From the NCBI GenBank assembly GCA_963580285.1, contig OY757010.1, forward strand, positions 211,762,138-211,826,137: a stretch of 64,000 bases of DNA. The letters are read 5' to 3'. The notes under the pieces are model-generated. The model did not search any database, was not told where the DNA came from, and worked only from the letters and a program-made list of their open reading frames with translations. This DNA is from Lucinisca nassula (Eukaryota > Mollusca > Bivalvia > Lucinida > Lucinidae). Both the position numbers and the translations under genes were made by a program. How positions within the stretch are numbered: position 1 is the stretch's first letter; each line of letters begins with the position of its first letter. Below, piece by piece: positions 44,900-57,127 of the stretch.

Positions 44900-45970
44900 T
44901 GGCAGGAATACATGACTGAGATGACCATTTTCAATGTTCAAAGAGCCATGGCTCTAAAAGAAAGTAAACCAGAATTACAATTCTCATTTTCAGTTTTTGG
45001 GGTCTGTGCCCTTTAAAGTCAAGGTCTTTTTTAAGATGTTATTGAATTATGGAACGAATTTTGAATCTTCTTCTGAAGTAAAAATCGGCTGAAGGAAAAC
45101 AAAATCGTAAAACAAAATCGGTCCGGAACCGGCAAACCGACATTTTCTCCAGCCCTGCATTGTAACAAGTGAGACAACATTTTATTGATGAGTTGATGAG
45201 ATAGGGTGCAGACAAGCCATCTTTGGCCCAAAATTGACAGTTTTTGGGGGTCTGTGCCGTTGAAAATAAGGTCAAGGTCATCAAAACCTAATGTAAACAT
45301 GCAAGTTTGGTGAGAATCAATCATTAGGTTCAGGAGATATAGTGCTTGAAACAAACTACATGACAGAAATCGCTATGTTCAATGTTCAAAGGGGAATAAC
45401 TCCAAAATTAGGACAATCAGAGTTATGGTTTATATGTTCTGCATGTCGTCTTAAGGTGTTCTACATACCTGTGAAGTTTCGTGAAAATATCTCAAATGGT
45501 ATCAGAGTTATGAAGTGGACCCGAAACTGATAACAACAGCTATGTTCAAAGTTCAAAGGGCAATAACTGCAGAAGTAGGAAAATCAGAGTTAGAAGTTCA
45601 TATGTTCTGAACCTCGTCTCATTGTGCCCTACATATCTATTTAGTTTCATGGAAATATCTCAGATGGTATCGAAGTTATAGAGCGGACACGGAACTATGA
45701 TAGAAATGGCTAGGTTCAATATTCAAAGAGCAACAACTCAAAAAGTAGGAAAATCAGAGTTGCAATTCATATGTTCTGCATGTCGTCTCTTAGTGCTCTA
45801 CATACCTTTGAAATTTTGTGAAAATATCTCAAATGGTATCAGAGTTATTGAGCGGACACGAAAGTATGAGGTGCTGATGAAAGGATGGAGGGACGGACTA
45901 TGGATGGACACTCAAAACTTGGGAGGGTATAACATAATACCACGCCATTTTTTTAAGGGCCGGGCATAAA
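44900..45970 (+). mobile_element. Tandem element R12 (about 167-bp units)
   Basis: Three clear units (45350-45880) with 'ttcaaagggcaataactc', 'gtaggaaaatcagagtta', 'atatgttctgcatgtcgtct' and 'gaaaatatctcaaatggtatcagagttat'. It ends with gatggagggacggactatgg and 'ttaagggccgggcataaaaa'. Confidence 0.6.
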
Positions 45971-46470
45971 AAGAGCCAACCAAGCCATTGCGGCTGGCTC
46001 CCCAACATGGAGCATAAAATTTTTATGACTTTTCTCTTACCCATCAGCCCCAGTCTTAACTTGAGTACTCCAAGGTGTCAACAATGAAGTTCAGAACATT
46101 AGTCTTTGTCAAATGGCTGCAGATGAGAAGAAATGAAGATAACTGAGACATGGGTACCCTTAATTGTCAGAAACATATGTTATTGGTATTTGTCAGAATT
46201 GCCTCAGTGAGGCAATTCTAACAAATACCCACAACATATGATATGATACAGAGAAATAACTTGTCCTCTCAATAGTTTTCAATTCTGTGATGTCATCCTT
46301 CCTTCCAAACGGTTACCTTTCCAAAGAATCATTGATTTTACTGTGTAATTTTGAAAATTCCGAGGGTAACAGATCAGGCCTAATTGGCCAAAACTAGCTT
46401 GTCTTGCCCAGAAAAAAGCTTGTCCACTTGACAGTTATCAGTTGTGTGTTTTTGTCTTTACTTCCAAAGG
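45971..46470. other. No gene; one palindrome
   Basis: 46176-46245 is an inverted repeat 'tattggtatttgtcagaattgcctcag / tgaggcaattctaacaaatac', a relative of the MITE1 core without its outer arms. Confidence 0.5.
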
Positions 46471-46485
46471 ATTACCTTTCCAAAG

Positions 46486-46778
46486 TCCGCTCCGGGGACA
46501 GGTTCGATCCCGGGCCGCGACATACCAAAGTCGTTAAAAATGGTACTAGCTGCTCCTTGCTTGGCACTCAGATTTACGGGGTAGAGCTAGGACTGGTCGA
46601 CCCAGTGTCAGGATAATGTGACTGGGTGTGGTATCATGTAATGTGTCTGGGACATGATACTTCAGTGAGGCAGCACTATAAAAGAGAGCATTGAGCTCCC
46701 TGTCGCAACCAGACACCGTCGTGATATGACTGAAAAATTGTTGAAAGCAAAGTTAAACCCGAATTCACAAACACACAC
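46486..46778 (+). mobile_element. SINE-D (conserved central domain type)
   Basis: Target copy acctttccaaag at 46474-46485 and 46779-46790. Starts in 'cggggacaggttcgatcccgggcc' (B-box-like remnant), has the body 'gtagagctaggactggtcgaccc' and 'gtatcatg.aatgtgtctgggacatgatact', and ends 'attgttgaaagcaaagttaaaccc' with a CA-rich tail. Confidence 0.8.
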
Positions 46779-46989
46779 ACCTTTCCAAAGAACTTATTAA
46801 ACTTCACCACAGCTGGTGTTTAGGGAATATGTGGCGGCCATAAAAAGTCTCCCTGCCCTTCAGCATAGTTCGGGTTATGATATCCAGTCTTTTGAGCTCA
46901 TTGATTTTACTGCAGAAAATTTTGAGGGTCACTGATGAGGCCTAACAAGTCCCAGAAAAATAATAAAAAAAAAATTGTCCACTTGACTA

Positions 46990-47470
46990 CCGTAATGATC
47001 CTAAATATTGGGATACCCAGGCCCAAGCAAACAGTGCATGCCCAGATCAGACAGTCTGATCAGGGCCTACACTGTTTGCCATTCTGTCTGCACCTTTTGG
47101 ACACCTTGCTGCATCACGAAAACACGCCTATATAATTTTGACCCCCTTGAACCCCATTTTTATACAGTAAAACTGGGGTTTCTGGGGGTATACCATATTT
47201 TTCTTATTTCTGCTCTAAAATATAGATTGTGGGTACTCGTTAGAACCGCCTCATCGAGGTGGTTCTAACAAGTGCCCACAATCAATATTTTGAGCTGAAA
47301 TAAGAAAAATATCACAATTTTTCATCCTATAATTTAACTTCTTTTCGGCGAAAAAATTACAATGTATTTGTATAGGCGTGTTTTCGTAATGGGATCATTA
47401 AACAAATTTGTCAAAATTAAAGGAGAATTAAAGCAAGTCCTCAGGGTGTCCGAATTTTTAGGATTTTTAT
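46990..47470. mobile_element. MITE3 split by MITE1
   Basis: Left part 46990-47105 ('taccgtaatgatcctaaatattggg', inverted pair 'gcaaacagtgcatgcccagatcagacagtctgatcagggcctacactgtttgcc'). Right part 47392-47470 ('aaacaaatttgtcaaaattaaaggagaattaaagcaag'). The uninterrupted order is seen at 4919-5115. Confidence 0.75.
47106..47391. mobile_element. MITE1 nested in MITE3
   Basis: Termini 'atcacgaaaacacgcctata' and 'ataggcgtgttttcgtaat'. Intact core palindrome near 47252. Confidence 0.8.
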
Positions 47471-47528
47471 TTTATCTTTGCTACTCTTCTTATCTAGAGC
47501 TAAACGTGTGAGTCATTGTAAAACTTAC

Positions 47529-47608
47529 ACACAGACAGAGTCCTCTTCCAAATAGAAGTCCAGATTTTCTCGGAAATAAGTAATACATGCTCGAGCTGCT
47601 GTCACACC
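47529..47608 (-). CDS. Exon E3: first half of Cys module
   Basis: A strong acceptor (long T run then CAG, at 47609-47611) and a consensus donor GTAAGT (47528-47523) bound 26 codons plus two bases. It encodes GVTAARAC, x17, C and a split Val codon completed by E4. Together with E2's last Cys it gives C-x7-C-x17-C, the same spacing as the end of E1 and as E7. Too short to stand out as an ORF; it was found from the splice signals and confirmed by phase with E2 (0) and E4 (2). Confidence 0.8.
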
Positions 47609-47688
47609 CTGAAAAAAAAATTAAGAAAACATCCATGTTCGAGTTAAATATATGTATGGACAGCCCAGGAATCTAATCAGTATTGTAA

Positions 47689-48133
47689 TGCACCAGTCAT
47701 TTGTAACCATTGCCCACCCCCCCCCCCCCCCCCACCTACGGGAAATAGCGAGGACAACGACATTCTCTCCATCACAGCCCTGCTAAAATCCCGTCACTGC
47801 GGGGACAAATGGATCGTAAAAGCACTGGCGCTTATCCCCCACCCCTGGGGACAAGGAATTTTCTTATGTTGTTTCCTCCATCTTCTCGAACAAAATGGTT
47901 GTCGCCAGATCTCGTTGGTGCCCGGCTAAAAATCTGGTTAAACATCGCTGCTCCTTCGGGTAATTCCCCCGCTATAATCCCAGCTGTTTTGACGTGAAAT
48001 CAGTCGCCGCACTAACACGGCACTGCAAGGACATTTAAAGGGTAAAAGCACCACACATTAGCCCAGCTATCCCCGGCCCTTAACCATAGGTCAGGGGTTG
48101 GGGGTGGGGCAGTGGATACAAATGACTGGTGCA
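47689..48133. mobile_element. 445-bp MITE with TAA target, PIF/Harbinger-like
   Basis: Inverted termini of about 35 bp: tgcaccagtcatttgtaacc at the left and the inverse of ggatacaaatgactggtgca at the right, continuing into C-rich tracts. TAA flanks both sides (47686-47688, 48134-48136), the target type of PIF/Harbinger elements. The interior is GC-richer than its surroundings. No transposase. Confidence 0.65.
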
Positions 48134-48298
48134 TAATATTTTCTCTTTATCTCCTTTAAAGTGCATATGGTTTATTACTTATTTCTTTTTTTATTTCGGT
48201 TTCAAAATTATTTCACTCATTTTATCGAGCGAATTGTTAATCAGAGGTAGATGAAAACTGGAATACTCAGAGAGGAGTATTTTGTTAATTCTCATTAT

Positions 48299-48527
48299 TA
48301 ACCCATTCAGTACCGGAAACCCAAAAACGGGTAGTTGGCAAACAGTGCAGGCCCAGATAAGACGCCGCACAATGCGGCCTCTGATCAGGGCCTACACTGT
48401 TTGCAAAATTTTCAGCCAATTTCCGAAAAGATTTTGAAAAAAAACACAACCTGACACCCCTTAATTTTGAAATGGACTCCTGCTATATATGAAGTGGAAT
48501 TTTCCATTTGGTACAAAAAAGGGTTAA
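48299..48527. mobile_element. MITE2 (piggyBac-like), intact
   Basis: TTAACCCATTCAGTACCGG at the left and 'ggtacaaaaaagggttaa' at the right. Inner pair 'caaacagtgcaggcccagataagacgccgc / gcggcctctgatcagggcctacactgtttgc'. Reference copy. Confidence 0.8.
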
Positions 48528-48539
48528 TGGGTATATTAT

Positions 48540-49090
48540 GCTAGATATTGTGGACACTCATCTTTCTCAAGTTTTCATCTTAGCTGCCTCGGTGAGGCAA
48601 TTTTAATGAGCCCCTACAACATATGCTTTATGCATAACATACAGTATAATGAATATCTGCCACAAAATTTATCACAACTGGAGTGAACATTTTGAAACAG
48701 TGGAGGTCCTGATCAAACGCCGCAGAATGTGGTATCTAATCTGTGCCTGAACTGTTTGCCAATCTCTAGGCTAATTCAGCAGACAACCAAATGATATTTT
48801 TTCTTATATTTTCCTGATAACAGGTTTTGACATTTCAAGCAAACTGCATGAAAACAGGTTTTGACATTTCATGCAAATCGTCTCTGCATGTAATGTCAGA
48901 TCCTGTTTTCTGGGAAAAATATTTCAAAATAACATCTGCTGAAACACATACCCAGCATGCAAAGCATTAAAAAGAACAATATACCATATTAACCATATCT
49001 ATTAGGACAGGCCTTAACAAACAGTGTAGACCCAGATGAGACGCCGCATTCTGCGGCGTCTCATCAGGGTCTACACTGTTTGCCACTCAT
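48540..49090. repeat. Remnants of palindromic MITEs
   Basis: 48590-48640 resembles the 46176 palindrome. 48715-48770 and 49015-49083 hold inverted pairs of the MITE2/MITE3 type; the latter is near-perfect ('acaaacagtgtagacccagatgagacgccgcattctgcggcgtctcatcagggtctacactgtttgcc'). Confidence 0.55.
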
Positions 49091-49213
49091 GCGGCTATTC
49101 TAAGACACAACATCGGGTAGTAAATTGTACTTGTTCAAATTTTAGAACAAGTATGGTAAGGAGTTGAGGTGTAAATACGGTAAAATATGATCAAGACAAA
49201 CCACTATACATAC

Positions 49214-49376
49214 ACAATCTACTTCTTCTTTGCAAGGTGTCTTGACTTCAGTTGGGCAGTTCAGTTTCTCTGCCGACATCTTTGCCAAATTTACAAAGTA
49301 ACTGACAATTGATTTCTGTGTGTCTGAGCAGGTGGCGCTGTTCTTATAAGCACAACGTAACATCTCAGCATATGAC
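49214..49376 (-). CDS. Exon E2: second half of Cys module
   Basis: Acceptor TTCTGTTCTAG precedes 49376 and donor GTATGT starts at 49213. The exon has one base plus 54 codons and joins E1 in phase 2 (TT+G gives Leu). It encodes SYAEMLRC, x7, C, then a 23-residue mostly helical-looking stretch (SDTQKSIVSYF...) to LNC, then the linker CPTEVKTPC and KEEVDC. With the end of E1 it completes a module C-x7-C-x19-C-x8-C-x7-C-x23-C. A shorter donor choice (GTGTAT, one base later in frame) would break the phase with E3, so the phase-0 donor was chosen. Confidence 0.8.
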
Positions 49377-49539
49377 CTAGAACAGAAAAAACTCACAATG
49401 CACATAAAGGATATTTGATTTTTTCAGTGACATTGATTTTTATTCCACCAATTGAATGCCAAGAGAAGTCTTCACAAGTGGTGAAGCCACAAGTGAAAAT
49501 ACTAATTTTGGTGTTCATGACTGAAATAAAAATTGAACT

Positions 49540-50365
49540 AGAAATGCGTCCATAGGACACGGATGCCCTTGCCTGAAAATATGTCTATGTTCGTATTCAT
49601 CCATAGAAATTTATTGACTGTGATTAAGTTTTGGACCCTTTTTTCACATTTGACCTCTAAGTATGACCTTGACCTTGGAGGTAAGGACCTTGGTTTTGTG
49701 TGAGGCAGATTAGATTGTCTCATGATGGCCAACATTTCTCCCAAGTAATTTCAAAATCCATCCAGAGGTAAGAAAGTTATTGACTGTGTTTAAGTTTCGG
49801 ACCATTTTTTTTTTACCTTTGACCTCTAAGTATGACCTTGAACTTGGAGGTACGGATATGGGTTTGCATGTGACACATTGTCTCATGATGGTTAACATTT
49901 CTTCAAAGTAATTTCAAAACCCATCCAGAAACAAGTAAGTTATTGACTGTGTTTAAGTTTCAGACCTTTTTTTGACCTTTGACCTCTTAGTATGACCTTG
50001 ACCTTGGAGGTGCGGACCTGGGTTTTGACACATTGTCTCATGATGGTTAACATTTCTACAAAGTAATTTCAAAATCCATTCAGAAATAAGAAAGTTATTG
50101 ACTGCGTTTAAGTTTCGGATCCTTTTTTTTACCTTTGACCTCTAAGTATGACCTTGACCTTGGAAGTACGAACCTTGGTTTTGCACGTGACATGTCGTCT
50201 CATGATGGTTAACATTTCTGCCAAGTGATTTTAAAATCCATCAAGATATAAGGAAGTTATTGACCGTGTTTAAGTTTCGGTCGCACAGACAGATGGACAG
50301 GGGCAACGCTATATGCCCTTTTCACCATTCTTCGAATGGGGGAGGGGGGGAGGGGGGGACATAAA
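49540..50365 (+). mobile_element. Tandem element R3 (about 165-bp units)
   Basis: Four to five units with 'gacctctaagtatgaccttgaccttgg', 'gtctcatgatggttaacatttct' and 'aagaaagttattgactgtgtttaagtttcgg'. Ends with 'gacagatggacagg', 'cttcgaatgggggagggg' and 'gggggacataaaaac'. Confidence 0.65.
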
Positions 50366-50366
50366 A

Positions 50367-51230
50367 ACAAGAGGCCCATGGGCCACAATGCTCACTAGAG
50401 CTCAGGGGGCACTGCCCATTGACAGCCATGTATTTTAACTGGAATGTCGTGCCTGTGTGGTTGCAAAGTCACCGAACCATGTCATATGTGGCCAAGGTCA
50501 AACATAGATGCTTGCATAAAAATTTCCATTCTTAAATGCAAGCTTGAACTAAGTATCATTAATAATTCTTGAGAAATGAACCTAACCATTAGGGTGAACG
50601 CTAGGGTGGTTGCAATATTTCACAAAGTCAGTGAACCATAAAATGTAGGTCAAGGTCAAATATGGATGCTTGCATTTAAGTTTCTATCTCAAGATACAAG
50701 TTTGTACCAAGTATCATTAATGAAGCTCTTATAGTTCTTGAGAAATAAACTTGACCATTTGGGTGAATGCTAGGGTGGTCGCAATATTTTACAAAGTCAG
50801 TGAACCAAAAATGTTGGTCAAGTCAAATATGGATGCTTGCATTTAAGTTGCCACCCCCAGATACAAGTTTGTACCAAGTATTATTAATAAAGCTCTTACA
50901 GTTCTTAAGAAATTAACTTGACCATTAGGGTGAACGCTAGGGTGGTTGCAATATTTTAGAAAGTCAGTGAACCATGAAATGTAGGTCAAGGTCAAATATG
51001 GATGCTTGCATTTAAGTTGCCATCCCCAGATACAAGTTTGTACCAAGTATCATTAATCATTAATGAAGCTCTTATAGTTCTTGAGAAATAAACTCAAGAA
51101 ATAAACTTGAACATTAGGGTGAACGCTAGGGTGGTCGCAAATGTTGACACCTTGACAAACGGATGAACGAACAAACGTATGGAAAACGGGACGCCTATAT
51201 CGCACCAATAGCAGGCACGACAATAAACCA
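50367..51230 (+). mobile_element. Tandem element R13 (about 169-bp units)
   Basis: 5' motif 'aacaagaggcccatgggccacaatgctcac', then four units with 'aggtcaaggtcaaatatggatgcttgcatttaagtt', 'gtaccaagtatcattaat' and 'gggtgaacgctagggtgg'. Tail 'cggatgaacgaacaaacg'. Confidence 0.65.
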
Positions 51231-51816
51231 TGAAAGCCCTAAGCTCAAGGACAATGCAGATAAAATTCGGACCCTCACACCCTAGTAGCTTCAGAGGTCT
51301 GATGTCGCTGAGCAATAGGCCCAAAGTCATACGGCAGATAGAAGATCACTTAATGAATAATTCTATGAAAGTTTTGCAAAAATATCCGCTGCTGCCTTGC
51401 AGGAAATGCCAATTTTCAATTGTCCCCCTTACAAGTCTATGGAAACTCGAAGTTGACATAGCAACCAAACCGAAGAGTCAAACTTTCATGAAAAACAAAA
51501 AACCTGTTAAGGCAAAGATGATGAATATTTCCATAAAGTCTCAGCCTCATAGAGCATATGGTTTCTGAGATGGTTTTTAAGCATTTTTTCTACTTTTGGG
51601 CAGTTTGGTTTCCATGACAACCAATAAAAGTGAGCAGTTGGCCTAAAATCATATGGCAGATAGGTGATTGCTTAAAGAACATAATTCTATGAAAGTTTTG
51701 TCAAAATATCTGCAGAGGCTTGGCAGTAAATGCCATTTTTTTCAATTTTCCCCATTATAAGTCAATGGAAACTCTAAGTTGCAATAGCAATCAAACTAAA
51801 GAGCCGAATTTCACAA
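51231..51816 (+). repeat. Tandem repeat R14 (about 327-bp units)
   Basis: 'ggaaactc.aagttg.catagcaa.caaac' occurs at 51440 and 51769 (and once more at 52688, beyond the next element), and 'ctatgaaagttttg.aaaatatc' twice. No ends of its own seen. Confidence 0.5.
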
Positions 51817-52737
51817 ACAAGATGCCCATTGGCCACAATTCTCAACAGAGCTCAGGTGGGTACTGCCAATGGTAGCCATATATTTTTAATAAGATATGAT
51901 TTAATCTACCACTTATAAAGTCTTCCAAACGAACCCCCACACCCAAACCAGCACCCATGTGGACTCTGTGTCTGGAAATATTAGGCCTTGAGGGGCTAGG
52001 GCATTGACTCAATGGGGCCCTGGTTGGTATCACTAAATGGTCTTATCATAAGGAACAAGAATATATATGATTTAGTGCTGGGTATCAATATGGTTCCTGA
52101 GATATAAGGCCTTTTATGAAGTGGTGGAGGGGCAGGGCATGGTCCCAGCACATTGCCTCAGCACAAAGAGACCCAAGGTTGGTATGACTGAAAGGAACAA
52201 TAATATATATGGTAAAGGGGTGGGGACTTGAACAGTTTCTGAGATATAATGGCTTTTAATGAAGCAAAGGGCTGAGGCATGACCAACGGCAACCCAGAGG
52301 ACCCCAGGTTGGAATTGGTCTTATCATAAGGAACAAGAATATATTTTAGTTTATAGGTGGGATCTGTCAGGTTTCTAAGATACTAGGCCTTTTATGAAAT
52401 GGAGGGGGTCAGGCATGGCCCCAGCACAACCTGGGGGACCCGCACAACCTGGGAGACCCCCAGGTTGGTGTCACTGAATGTGTCTTATCAAAAGGAACAA
52501 GAATATATATGGTTTAGGGGAGGGGATCTGAATGGTTTCTGAGATATACGACCCTTTTATGAAGAAGGGGAACCCCCGGGTTGGCATAAAAACATATGGC
52601 TGAGAGAGTTTATAAAAGGTTTGTAAAAATATCTACTAAGGCTTGGCAGTAAATGCCATATTTCAATTTTCCCCATTATAAGTATATGGAAACTCTAAGT
52701 TGCCATAGCAACCAAACTGACGGGTCAATTTTCATAA
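51817..52737 (+). mobile_element. HINE-like 5' end with R4 units
   Basis: 5' motif 'aaacaagatgcccattggccacaattctcaacagagctcaggtggg'. Four R4 units (about 51980-52570) with 'cttatcataaggaacaagaatatatatgg'. From 52570 the sequence returns to R14, so this element sits inside R14. Confidence 0.55.
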
Positions 52738-54597
52738 ACAAGAGGGCCATGATGGCCCTGGGTTGCTCACCTGATCCATATTGTACAAATGAAATTGGTA
52801 GAGTAGAGGGTTTGAGCAATTTTGGTTGACCCAAGGAGGTTTTAATAATTTTAGCTCTGGTGGCCATCTTGTTCATTCAAGCATAATGGTTTGAGCAATT
52901 TTGGAAGAGGGTCACCCAAGAAACATTCCTGGGAAATTAATTCAAAATCCATCCACTGGTTAAGCAGGAGAAGATATTTAAAAGTTTTTCTACTATTAGC
53001 TCTGGTGGCCACCTTTTTCATCCCAGCAGATTTGTTTCAACAATTTTAATAGAGGGTAACCCAAAAAACATTCCTGTGAAATTATTTTGAAATCCATCCA
53101 CTGGTTAAGGAGAAGTCGTTTAAAGGTTTTTCTATTTTTAGCTCTGGAGGCCATCTTAGTCACCTGAGCAGAACAATTTGAGCAATTATGGCATGAGATC
53201 ACCTCAGAAACATTCCTGTGAAATTATTTCAAAATCCATCCACAGGTTAAGGAGCAGGTGCCATTTAAAGGTTTTTGTCTTTAAAGCTCTGGTGGCCATC
53301 TTGTTCATCAGAGCGGAATGGTTAGAGCAATTTTGGTAGATGGTCAACCAAGGAAAATTCTTGTGAAATTATTTTGAAATCCATCCACTGGCTAAGGATG
53401 AGAAGTCTTTTAACGGTTTTTTCTATTTTTAGCTCTGGTAGCCTTCTTGTTCATCCAAGCAGAAGATTGTGGTAGAGGGTCACTCAATGAATATTCCTGT
53501 GAAATTATATCAAAATCCATCCACTGGTTAAGGAGCAGAAGTTGTTTAAAGTTTTTTTTCTATTTTTAGCCCTGGTGGCCATCTTGTTCATCCTAGCGGA
53601 GCAGTTTGAGCAATTTTGGTGGAGGGTCACCCAAGAAACATTCTTGTGCGGTTATTTCAAAATCCATCTTATGGTTAAAGAAGAGAAGTCTTTTAAAGGT
53701 TTTTCTATTTTTCGCTCTGATGGCCATCTTGTTCATCCAAGCGTGACAGTTTGAACAATTTTGGTTGAGGGTCACCCAAGGAACATTCCTTTAAGTTAAA
53801 AATTATTTTGAAATCCATCCACTGGTTAAGAAGTCAATTAAAGGTTTTTCTATTTTTAGCTCTGGTGGCCATTTTGTTCATCCCAGCAAAAGGGTTTGAT
53901 CATTTTGGTAGAGGGTCAACCGAGGAACAGTCCAATGAAGTTATTTTGAAATCCATTCACTGGTTAAGGAGAAGTCTTTTAAAGGTTTTTCTATTTTTAG
54001 CTCTGGTGGCCATCGTGTTCATCTGAGTGGAAAAGTTTGAGCAATTTTGGTAGAGGGTCACCCAAGGAATCTTCCTGTGAAATGATTTCAAAATCCATGC
54101 ACTGGTTAAAGAAGAGATGTTGTTTAAAGGTTTTTCTATTTTTGGCTCTGGTGGCCATCTTGTTCAGCCGAGCAGAACAATTATAGCAATTTTGGTAGAG
54201 GGCCACCCAAGGAACATTCCAGTGAAATAATTTCAAAATCTGTCCAGCAGTTTTGGAGAAGTCATTTAAAGCTAAAGTTGACAATGGACCCACGCATGCA
54301 GGCACGCATGGACGGACTATGGACGAGAAGTCTTTTAAAGGTTTTTTTATTTTTAGCTCTGGTGACCATCTTGTACATCCAAGCAGAATGGTTTGAGCAA
54401 TTTTGGTAGAGGGTCACTCAAGGAACATTTCTGTGAAATTATATCGAAATTCATCCACTGGTTAAGGAGCAGAATTGGTTTAAAGTTTTTAGCTACTTTT
54501 AGCCCTGGTGCCACTGGCCATCTCGTTCATTTGAGCGGAACAGTTTGAGCAATTTTGGTAGAAGGTCACTCACAGAACATTCTTGTGCAGTTATTTA
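52738..54597 (+). mobile_element. HINE-like element with R9 array
   Basis: Hairpin GGGCCATGATGGCCC and 'gctcacctgatcc' at the 5' end, then about thirteen R9 units of 141 bp. A cgcatgcaggcacgcatggacggac microsatellite near 54295 is followed by two more units instead of a terminus, so the 3' part is rearranged. Confidence 0.7.
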
Positions 54598-55212
54598 ACA
54601 AGAGGCTCAATGAGCCTAAAACGCTCACCTGAGGAACTTAAGTTTTGACAATTCACAGACTTGACTACTAAATCTGCTAATAGAATCCAGCCCATTGACC
54701 CTTACAGGATATAAGTCATCATTATTGCATTGCATTCCAAGTTTGAGACTTCTAGCTTCTATAGTTCCTGAGAAATCTTTGACGAAAATTTAACATTGCT
54801 CAAAATGGAGAGAAAGAAGAATGAAAGAACAGATGAACAAATAAGCTGAGAAAGCCCAATGTCTCTTACACAAAATAAGTCATCATTATTCTATTGAATA
54901 CCAAATTTCATGCTTCTAGTATTTATAGTTCCTGAGAAATCTTTGATTAAAAATTTAACATTGGTCTATTATCTCTATATGGAGAGAAAGAAGAATGAAG
55001 GAACAAATGAACCAGACTAGCTCCAAAACCTAATGCAGCCTTTCCCCTTGCCCAATGGTGCTACACATAAAATTTAAACAAGATTGGTCGACTGCCTTCT
55101 GAGATATGCTTCATTGAAAGTGTGGACGACGGATGGACGGACGACAGACGACGGACTCCGGAGCCTTGGTATACTATCAGCTCACTGGAGCCTTTGGCTC
55201 AGGTGAGCTAAA
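54598..55212 (+). mobile_element. Short complete HINE-like element
   Basis: 5' 'aacaagaggctcaatgagcctaaaacgctcacctgagg' with hairpin GGCTCAATGAGCC. Two diverged inner units ('cttctag.atttatagttcctgagaaatctttga'). Tail with ggatggacggacgacagacgacgg and 'gagcctttggctcaggtgagctaa'. Confidence 0.75.
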
Positions 55213-57127
55213 AATTCAAGTTGCTATTTCTGTCACAACATTTTCCCTACGTTAAGTCTATGGGCAAATTTTTTTGTCTCTCAAGGTCACGTAACTCCGA
55301 GGTCAATATTCCGATTCGGCCCAAAATCGAACTTAACCGAGATTTTATGCATGTCCTCGTTACCTGCAAGTTTGAAGCTGATATGAATAAAAATAAAGTT
55401 GCTATCGTGGTCACAACGTATTTTTTATGCTCAAGGGCAGGTAACTCCAAGGCAAATATTCCGATTCGGCCCAAAATCGAACTTAACCGAGATTTTATGT
55501 CTGTCCTCGTTACCTGCAAGTTTGAAGCTGATCTGAAAAAAATTCAAGTCGCTATCGTAGTCGCAACATTTTCCCTAATTAAGTCTATGGGCAAATTTTT
55601 TGTCGCTCAAGGTCACGTAACTCCCAGGTCAATATTCCGATTCGGCCCAAAATTGAACTTAACTGAGATTTTATGCCTGTCCTCGTTACCTGCAAGTTTG
55701 AAGCTGATATGAATAAAAATAAAGTTGCTATCGTGGTCACAACGTATTTTTTTATGCTCAAGGGCAGGTAACTCCAAGGCAAATAATCCGATTCGGCCCA
55801 AAATCAAACTTAACCAAGATTTTATGTCTGTCCTCGTTACCTGCAAGTTAGAAGCTGATCTGAAAAAAATTCAAGTCGCTATCGTAGTCACAACATTTTC
55901 CCTATGTAAAGTCTATGGGCAAATTTTTTGTCGCTCAAGGTCATGTAACTCCGAGGTCAATCTTCCGATTCGAACTTAACTGAGATTTTATGCCTGTCCA
56001 CGTTACCTGCAAGTTTGAAGCTGATCTGAATAAAAATAAAGTTGCTATCGTGGTCACAACGTATTTTTTTATGCTCAAGGGCAGGTAACTCCAAGGCAAA
56101 TAATCCGATTCGGCCCAAAATCGAACTTGACCGAGATTTTATGCCTGTACTGGTTATCTGCAAGAATGAAGTCGATCAGAAAAAAATTTACGGAGCTGGA
56201 GTGATGACAAGCTTTTTCCTATGTGAAGTCTATGGGAGCTAGATGTTGCCATGGCAACCAGAGTTCCACTCAGATCTGCCTGAAAACCTAATGAAGCCTT
56301 TCCACTTGCCCAATAATGCGACACATGAAATTTGATCAAAGTTGGCCAAGTAGTCTTTAAGATATACATTTTTGAAATTCCCATTAACCCTTATGCAAAA
56401 ACACACAAGGGCAGGTAACTCCTAAGTGAATGATCCGATTCTGCCAGTTATCGAACTTGACCGAGATTTCATGGCTGTGCTGGTTATCTGCAAGAATAAA
56501 GCCAATCCGAAAATAATTGAAGCAGCTGCGGTGATGACAACATTCTTCCCATGTTAAGTCAATAGGCAATTTTTTCAACGCTCAAGGGCACGTAACTCCT
56601 GAGTGAATAATCCGATTCAGCCCAAAATCGAACTTGATCGAGATTTCATGCCTGTCCTCGTTATCTGCAAGAATGAAGTCGATCAGAAAAAAATTGACGG
56701 AGCTAGAGTGATGACAAGCTTTTTCCTAACGCTCAAGGGCACGTAACTCCTGAGTGAATAATCCGATTCAGCCCAAAATCGAACTTGATCGAGATTTCAT
56801 GCCTGTCCTCGTTATCTGCAAGAATGAAGACGATCAGAAAAAAATTGATGGAGCTAGAGTGATGACAAACTTTTTCCTATGTTAAGTCTATGGGAGCTAT
56901 TTGTTGCCATGGCAACCAGAGTTCCAATCCGATCTGCCCGAAAACAGTATGCAGCCTTTCCCCCTACCTGATAATGCTTCACATGAAATTTGATCAAGAT
57001 TGGCCCACTGGTTCCGGAGATATACTTCTTTGAAAGTGTGGACGACGACGACGACGGACGACGGCTCGTGGTATACTAATACCTCACATGAGCCGAAACA
57101 TGAGCCTTCGGCTCAGGTGAGCTAAAA
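55213..57127 (+). mobile_element. HINE-like R1 array, second copy
   Basis: Nearly the same sequence as 1-2883 but without about 1 kb of units and without the 477-bp insertion. The alternating 148/176-bp dimer is at 55310-55960. Tail gacgacgacgacggacgacgg and 'gagccttcggctcaggtgagcta'. Starts directly at the end of the previous element. Confidence 0.75.

Noticed and set aside
51230..51568. 112-codon plus-strand frame
   Set aside because: Falls in R14 repeat; the homologous unit at 51600-51800 is not open.
55221..55712. 163-codon open frame on plus strand
   Set aside because: It spans R1 tandem units; the same peptide words repeat with unit spacing and appear on both strands at both R1 loci. 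The repeat lacks stops; it is not a gene.
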